From Pohlia nutans (taxonomy: Eukaryota > Streptophyta > Bryopsida > Bryales > Mniaceae): 64,000 nt of DNA. The notes under the pieces are model-generated. The model ran no database searches and was not told the DNA's origin. It saw nothing but the letters and a program-made list of their open reading frames with translations. Positions 58,580 to 64,000 of this stretch are shown one piece after another. The position numbers were made by a program, and so were the translations under genes. The stretch covers positions 3,164,501 through 3,228,500 of the forward strand of contig CM040099.1 in assembly GCA_022496805.1 (NCBI GenBank), read 5' to 3'. The first letter of the stretch is position 1. Each line of letters opens with the position of its first letter.

Positions 58580-59603
58580 ATGGCTCCTAGGAGATGTGAG
58601 AGTGAGAGAAAGGCAGTTTTGGAGATGCACAAGCGAGGCAGTTCCTGTGGTCAAATTTCAGCACTGTTGGGTGTTCCTCGAAGTACTTGCAGTGATATAG
58701 TACGAAGATTTGGTGAGAGAGGGAGTGTGAAAGACAAAATTTCACCTAGTAGACCTCGAATTCTTGATGAGCGCGATGATCGTGATATTGTGAGGAAGTT
58801 AAACAATCAAAGTACTAGTACTGCTGCAGCTATAGGAAGAGAATTAAGGTCTATGGGCATGCAATTGAGTGATGATACAGTTAGAACGAGTCTTCAGAGG
58901 CAAGGCCTGCAAGCACGTGTGAAGGTCAAGAAGCCACTTTGACTAAGAAGCATCGAGCACGACGTTTTCAATGGGCAAAGAAGTGTAATCGTTTCACTTG
59001 GGAAGATTGGAGTTTTGTCATCTTCTCTGATGAATCAAAATTCAACCTCTTTGGCTCAGATAGACGGCAATATTGTTGGAAAAAGAGTGGAGAAAGTCTT
59101 TTAGAGCAGCATGTGCAATGTACAGTTAAACATGGGGGAGGAAGTATAATGGTTTGGGGTTGCATGAGTTGGGAAGAGTTGGTAAGCTTCATTTGATTGA
59201 AGGGAAGATGGATAGATACATATATCGAGAGATTTTGGAGACAGAACTTATGGAGACTATACGCATGCAAGGTTTAGAGGAAGAGAGTGTCATTTTTCAG
59301 CACGACAATGATCCAAAGCATACTGCAAATTATGTTGTAGATTGGTTGCTTGCACAAAAGTTCAAGCTTATTTGGCATCCACCACAATTCCCCGACCTCA
59401 ATCCTATAAAACACCTTTGGAATGAAGTAGATCGTCGCATGAGAAGGTCTGGGAGGAAACCTACTAGCAAGAGTGATTTATGGGAGAAGATACAAGAAAT
59501 TTGGTATAGTATTGAAGTTGATGTTGTTAGGAAGTTGATATGCTCTATGCCTCAACGAGCTACTGATGTTTATAAAGCAAAAGGTGGTTATACTCGGTGG
59601 TAG
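58580..59603 (+). pseudogene. Broken Tc1-like (DD34E-type) transposase
   Basis: This is a cut-and-paste transposase of the Tc1/mariner superfamily, broken into three frames: 58580-58942, 58939-59196 and 59154-59603. Each shift fits loss of one base (around 58930 and around 59170-59185). The N-terminal part has a helix-turn-helix (GQISALLGVPRSTCSDIVRRF) and a second DNA-binding segment with a GRPR-like linker (SPSRPRIL). The catalytic domain shows the first Asp in FSDESKFNLFG and the second in FQHDNDPKHTANY. Exactly 34 residues later, NPIKHLW holds Lys where Tc1-type enzymes have the catalytic Glu (NPIENLW). It is therefore inactive by three independent lesions. Convincing terminal inverted repeats were not found, so the element limits are unknown. 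Confidence 0.9.
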
Positions 59604-62568
59604 TCATTTGGATTGCTTAGACATTGCATTCTTGAGTTGTAAAGTCATTTTGTAGCTTGTACTTTCGTTTTATACAAGTAATGCACAATGTTTCTAGTTC
59701 TTGCAAAAAGAATTGTACATCTTAGTTGTATATTTGAATTAAATTAAATTTTTTGGGTTCACATTTCAACTTCAAAAATTGTACAATACTATATATTTGT
59801 TGCAACTATATGCTCTTATACACTTTTACATTCAATTTTATGATGTAATCTGTAAGAATGGTAGCAAATTCTTTCAATTAGCTTCCTCTGTACAACTATT
59901 TATGCTAGCCACTGTATGGCCTTGCCTTAAAGGCAATCCATTGGCATCTTTTCTTTCCTTCTCTCAACATTATCCAGTTAACTTTCTGTCCATATGCAAG
60001 TTTATGCCGTTCAAATTCAGGAGAATGATGTTGTGATTTTAGGTTCAATGGCATTTGGAATAATCTCTATGAGAAACAAGTGTTACAGAATATTGTAAAT
60101 TTTGTTTGAAAGGTTGGTGGCGAACTAGAGGTATGCCTTCTTTACATCAAAAGCTCTACTTTAAAACATGTGTGAAGAATTAGTACACTTTTTACCATTT
60201 ATTTTGGGTGAGCTCATGTTGGTGCATAGTTTAGTCGTCATTGAAACTAGGGATTTCACTAGCTCGCACATTCTGTTTTTTTAGTGCAAACATGTATTAA
60301 TTGGTTAAGATTGAGACATTTAGGTTAATCAAAAAGAGTTTCTCAAAGTAAAAAGAATCCTTAAACTCACCTTAAGACTTGTTTTGAGTTAAAAAAAAAC
60401 AACAAAAGTAGTCTATGATGAGTTGAAGAATAACTTAAAGCAAGGTCTTGCACCACTATGGGGCATGGAAGTTGTGACCTTCCTATTACTAGAAGAAAGT
60501 TCCCACAAGTTCCTCCAAGCCTAAGAGAGTTGATCAAGGAATTAGTTATGAATGATGCTTGATAGAAATTGATTATATTGGCATGCAAATACACCATAGA
60601 AGTTAGAAAACTCCTCTCTTATTTTTGGATTACTCTATTGAATGAGCAAAACATTTGCAATGAAGATACAACAAATTTCAAAATTTGTTGATTTTTTTCT
60701 AATAACCCTTGATGGACATGGGCTTTGAAGAGAGGAAGGGGGGAGTAGCTCGACGGAATCTTCCTCCTTAAGCAACACTTAATTTTAGCTATTGCTATTG
60801 GGCTTGAACTCATAACAACTCTAATGTTGGAACTCGGAACAACTTGCCAAACCCAGTCCTTGAAAATTTGAGTTCTCTATCAAATCCTACAAAGTTCAAG
60901 ATTTTCTTTGTAAAATTTGTTCCTTCCACAATACAGTTCTCTTGTGGCAAATTCATGTGGCAATTGAGTTCACGGCCTCGACACTCTTTGTAGCTATGGT
61001 TTTATTCCTTCCTTTCAAACTTGGTTTACCCCTAAGTGACGGATCAACCATTTTATGGTCTCTGCCCTTTTTTTATGGGCTGCCCAAAATAGAAAAAATA
61101 TGTTTATAGAAAATAAAAAATATTTTCAAATAGGGAATCAAGTCTACTTTCCAACCCTATTTGAATCATGTCAATCTAAGTTAAACTCCACCCGGGAGAA
61201 ATTTTCAAAGACAAACACTTCTACATTTGTTTAGTGTTAGAAAACTTACTATATGGGGAAAGTAATGATGTTCTCTCCATTGAAAAATTTGCAATTTTTA
61301 ATTTTAGAATAGAATGTCTAGATTTAACGAATCATAAAAAATTTCAAATTCTAAAAATAAAATTTGTAATTTTGATAAATATATGAAGTTAACCCCTAAA
61401 GGCCCAAGCAAGCCAAAACGGCTTGATTTTCAGTGTATTTTGAGAACCTTGGGCCTTTAGGGGTTAAATGCTTCTAAATTCATTATAAGAAGATAAAAAG
61501 CTATTTTTTGAAATTTGATTGTATGGGTAATTACCAAACATCACGCTCCTCATTTTCTCTTTTGGACTAAACTTCATCAAAGTTGAAGAAGTATTTTTTT
61601 ATAACACATTTATGTTTTGCCCTTACCCCGCCGTCATTTAGGGGTTAACCAAAAAAAAGTTATGCTCAAGATTTTCCGTGAAGAAGCTAAAGAAGTTATT
61701 TGCGTTCTTTTTGTTCATTAAGGGTTGTATGACAAATCATGCAAATTTGTTGTGTAAACAACACATTTTCAACAAATTTTGAGATTTGTCGTGTTTTTGT
61801 TTATTTTGCTATAAGAAGTGTTTGGAGGTATTTCAGTTGTCCAATGTTGAATATCAGTCATTTTTGGTTTATATTATGTGATTTTTCAATACACCTTCAA
61901 TGACAATATTAGTTTCAAAATTCAATGTTAGTTTTGATTCCATATGAAAAAAATAAAAAATAAACACTTTTGAAATGTAGTAAAGATGTTCTACAATTGA
62001 AATTAGAATCAACTTTCTTAGTTGTAAAACCACTTGACGTAGACAATGGAATTATCCTAAACATATTCTTTATTCACACCGACCTTGCAAAAAAATTAGC
62101 CAATGTTCTTTTTCTCTTTTCAACCTTAGAATGGAATTATTCTTCTTCATTGGAATTGTAATTAAAGAAACAACTTGTATGCAATCATGTAATGCCCTCA
62201 ACTCTCTCTAATTGCATTGCATCAAGGGAACAAATGGACTGAAAAATATACATTTACAACTTGATATGTAGAAGTTGTTCGGTCACATAAAACATTCCCA
62301 AGAATGTACAATTAAACAAAGTTATCCATGAAGCAAAGCAAAATATTTCCCCAAGAGAAAAGACAAAGCAATACTCCTTTTTTATTTTATTTTAATGCAA
62401 TCTACTTAAAATTTGAAAAAAATATTGAATTCCCCAAAATTTAAGCTCCAAGACTCTAAAATTAAGCTTGCTGAATCTTAGTACGATAGTGTACGATAAC
62501 ACTCCAACTTACCATACACCTATGTAAATAAGTCTAACTACAACAAGTTTCTCTTTTAAATTCTTTCT
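59604..62568. other. Intergenic DNA downstream of the Tc1-like relic
   Basis: AT-rich, no gene recognised apart from the small TTAA element annotated at 61393-61463. A right-end-like CATTTAGGGGTTAA at 61633-61646 has no visible partner. Confidence 0.45.
61393..61463. mobile_element. Minimal TTAA-type element (71 bp)
   Basis: The termini CCCCTAAAGGCCCAAG are perfectly inverted over 16 bases, with TTAA at 61389-61392 and 61464-61467. Only about 39 bp separate the arms. It is the shortest member of the CCCCTAAAGG group seen here. Confidence 0.85.
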
Positions 62569-62571
62569 ATT

Positions 62572-63329
62572 AGAGTTATCCTTAAAGTTACCTTGTGTTT
62601 GAATAAGATGCCGTGAATTTTTCTTTAATGAACTCTTATTTGTTCACTCCAAATAGTTAAAAAGTATGGAAAAGCTTGGTGGTCTATCATTGTTAGGTGT
62701 GTAAGAGCTTGGTGGTCTCTAAACTCAAGGGAAACTAATTTAGCCGTCTTTCTTGATGGCTAAACTAGTTTTCCATGAGTTTGAAAACCACCAAGCTCTT
62801 ACACACCTAATAATGAGAGACCATTAAGGTAGAGGACCCTGTTCCCGACCAGGTCCAAATGGCGACCCCTAGGGTCAGAGGCTGGGTCTTTTAAACTGCC
62901 CACAGTATTTCATGAAAGCGTCCCCATTATTGCATTATTTTTTTCTTTGTCAGACCCTGATCTAGTTGGATTTAGAATACTGCGCCCCCTGTTTCGGAAA
63001 TCGAGGTAGTCAAGGAGCCATGTAGTCTATGCTCGACTCCTGGTCACTCTACAATGTTTCCTGTAAAAAATTGTAGGAAATTGTAGGCATGCACAAAAAA
63101 ATATGTTCTTTTCGGGGATGCCTTTGCACCAGCCTTGCAAACCACTCCAAATTAAAAAAAAAATCTTTTATACCCCGAACTACCCAAATTTGAAATTCAG
63201 TCGGGAAGTGGGTCCTCTACCTTAAGCTCTTCCCTACTTTTTAACTATTTGGGATGAACAAATAAGAGTACATTAATGCGAAATTCACGGTATCTTATTC
63301 AAACACAAGGTGACTTTAAGGATAACTCT
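62572..63329. repeat. Snapback MITE R5, copy 2, with nested element
   Basis: It has the same AGAGTTATCCTTAAAGT ends and the same palindromic structure as 14933-15293. ATT lies on both sides (62569-62571 and 63330-63332). A TA-flanked element at 62827-63222 interrupts the right arm. Confidence 0.85.
62827..63222. mobile_element. TA-flanked MITE with AGGTAGAGGACCC ends (396 bp), nested
   Basis: The termini are AGGTAGAGGACCC and its inverse, with TA at 62825-62826 and 63223-63224. It is inserted in the right arm of the second snapback MITE. The interior is GC-richer than the host. No coding capacity. Confidence 0.85.
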
Positions 63330-63359
63330 ATTACATGATATTTTTTCTTTTACCATTTA

Positions 63360-63773
63360 CCTCCTTTACTGAAAAAGTAAGAGCGGCGGGAGAAATAGTT
63401 TGAAGCCCGGCGTCCTACCATGCATGAAGGCACATAGCGAGGATGGCATGGGACAAAGGAGGCTGGCGTGAGCTGGCACGCGAGCAGGTCGCCAGGTAGA
63501 CTGCCCCTCACTGACGTGGTAGGTACCAAACCACCCTAGGTCGGTACCTACCCCTCGGGGTAGGGTGTGGGAGGTTGCAAACTCCCCGTCTCCGTCAGTC
63601 AGTCAGTCCGGCCCTCTAGTTTAGTCTCTCGCTCGCGTCTCAGCGATCGCCGATCAATCGTGCTCGCGGCGTCGGCACGATCACGCCCCGCCGATCGTTG
63701 CAAGCTCTTCGCCGTGCTGCAGCGTTTGAGTTAAGCCCTGGAGCGGCCGATTTGGCCCCATTTTGAGTGAGTT
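63360..63773 (+). promoter_or_regulatory. GC-rich promoter and leader of the TOM1-like gene
   Basis: Sequence turns sharply GC-rich at about 63380. A CTGACGTGG motif near 63510 is a bZIP-type ACGT site. An inverted pair, GGTAGGTACC and GGTACCTACC, lies between about 63520 and 63552, and CAGTCAGTCAGTC lies near 63597-63609. The exact transcription start is not determinable. Confidence 0.4.
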
Positions 63774-63944
63774 ATGATGGAGTCAGGGTTTGGTCCGTAT
63801 CTGGCGATGGTGCCCTCGCATGGCGCCGTAGTCGTCACGGGCTTCATGGACTGGTGGCGCAGGATAGATTCGTCTGTCGTGTGGCAGGAGCGCATCTTCC
63901 TCGGGCTCGCAATTGCCTATGCCGTTATCGCCGTGATTGCGCTG
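63774..63944 (+). CDS. TOM1/THH1-like membrane protein, first exon (runs off window)
   Basis: The first exon encodes 57 residues and ends at a strong donor (GCGCTG/GTACGT, phase 0). The rest lies beyond the window. The pattern of two Trp followed by WQERIF and a hydrophobic helix (LAIAYAVIAVIAL) closely resembles the start of plant TOM1/THH1/TOM3-family proteins, seven-helix membrane proteins of the vacuolar and endomembrane system that were first named as host factors for tobamovirus multiplication. The first transmembrane helix begins at about residue 43. An immediately following second ATG (63777) could also be used. The frame was chosen over a longer one starting GTG at 63767 because that frame shows no similarity and has no family match. 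Confidence 0.7.
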
Positions 63945-64000
63945 GTACGTTTTCCCCCTCATAACCTAATCTTGAGGGCTTTGATATTGGCGAGTTTCGG

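Noticed and set aside
58480..59740. Possible Tc1 terminal repeats (TACAACTTAATATG near 58486 and TACAACTAAGATG inverted near 59728)
   Set aside because: Only about ten bases agree and the sites are AT-rich, so this is too weak to set element borders.
1..64000. CRISPR arrays, bacterial operons, Shine-Dalgarno sites, LTR retrotransposons, tRNA or rRNA genes
   Set aside because: None was found. Direct repeats seen are transposon duplications, microsatellites or the TERT intron array, and coding genes are spliced plant nuclear genes.

Overview
This window looks like nuclear DNA from a streptophyte plant, probably a non-seed plant, although the sequence does not fix the species. The evidence is a plant-type mitochondrial ADP/ATP carrier, a long-chain polyprenyl diphosphate synthase split into 12 small exons, a plant-type telomerase reverse transcriptase (TERT) split into 11 exons, a plant F-box/kelch gene, GT-AG introns throughout, and telo-box motifs (AAACCCTAA) at two promoters. 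Genes are sparse (four complete genes and one first exon in 64 kb). Coding exons are GC-richer than the AT-rich intergenic DNA, which is full of small non-coding DNA transposons.

Layout. 1-12.0 kb: no gene; TTAA-flanked elements and the first nested MITE cluster. 12.48-13.84 kb (-): ADP/ATP carrier, with a GC-rich leader region to about 14.85 kb. 14.9-19.3 kb: a snapback MITE, a TA-flanked MITE and AT-rich DNA. 19.4-21.06 kb (-): F-box/kelch gene. 21.9-38.5 kb: transposon-dense gene desert (hAT-like, TA-flanked, TTAA-flanked and Harbinger-like elements, plus an AT microsatellite). 38.64-44.33 kb (+): polyprenyl (solanesyl-type) diphosphate synthase. 45.54-53.92 kb (-): TERT, convergent with the synthase. 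54.2-63.3 kb: more MITEs, a possible two-exon gene and a broken Tc1-like DD34E transposase. 63.77-63.94 kb (+): first exon of a TOM1/THH1-like membrane protein that runs off the window.

The genes do not form a pathway. The carrier and the synthase are both likely mitochondrial (ATP export; ubiquinone side chain). TERT maintains the TTTAGGG-type telomere.

The most unusual content is the mobile DNA. At least ten elements sit between TTAA tetranucleotides and begin CCCCTAAAGG, CCCTTT or similar, which is a piggyBac-like signature that I regard as unusual for a plant. Several insertions can be checked inside the window because an unoccupied copy of the target is also present: a TTAA element in a TA-flanked MITE, a TA-flanked MITE in a hAT-like MITE, and a TTAA element inside another TTAA element. 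hAT-like elements carry perfect 8-bp target duplications. Exon boundaries were built by hand from splice consensus, frame phase and protein-family similarity; no database search or alignment was run.
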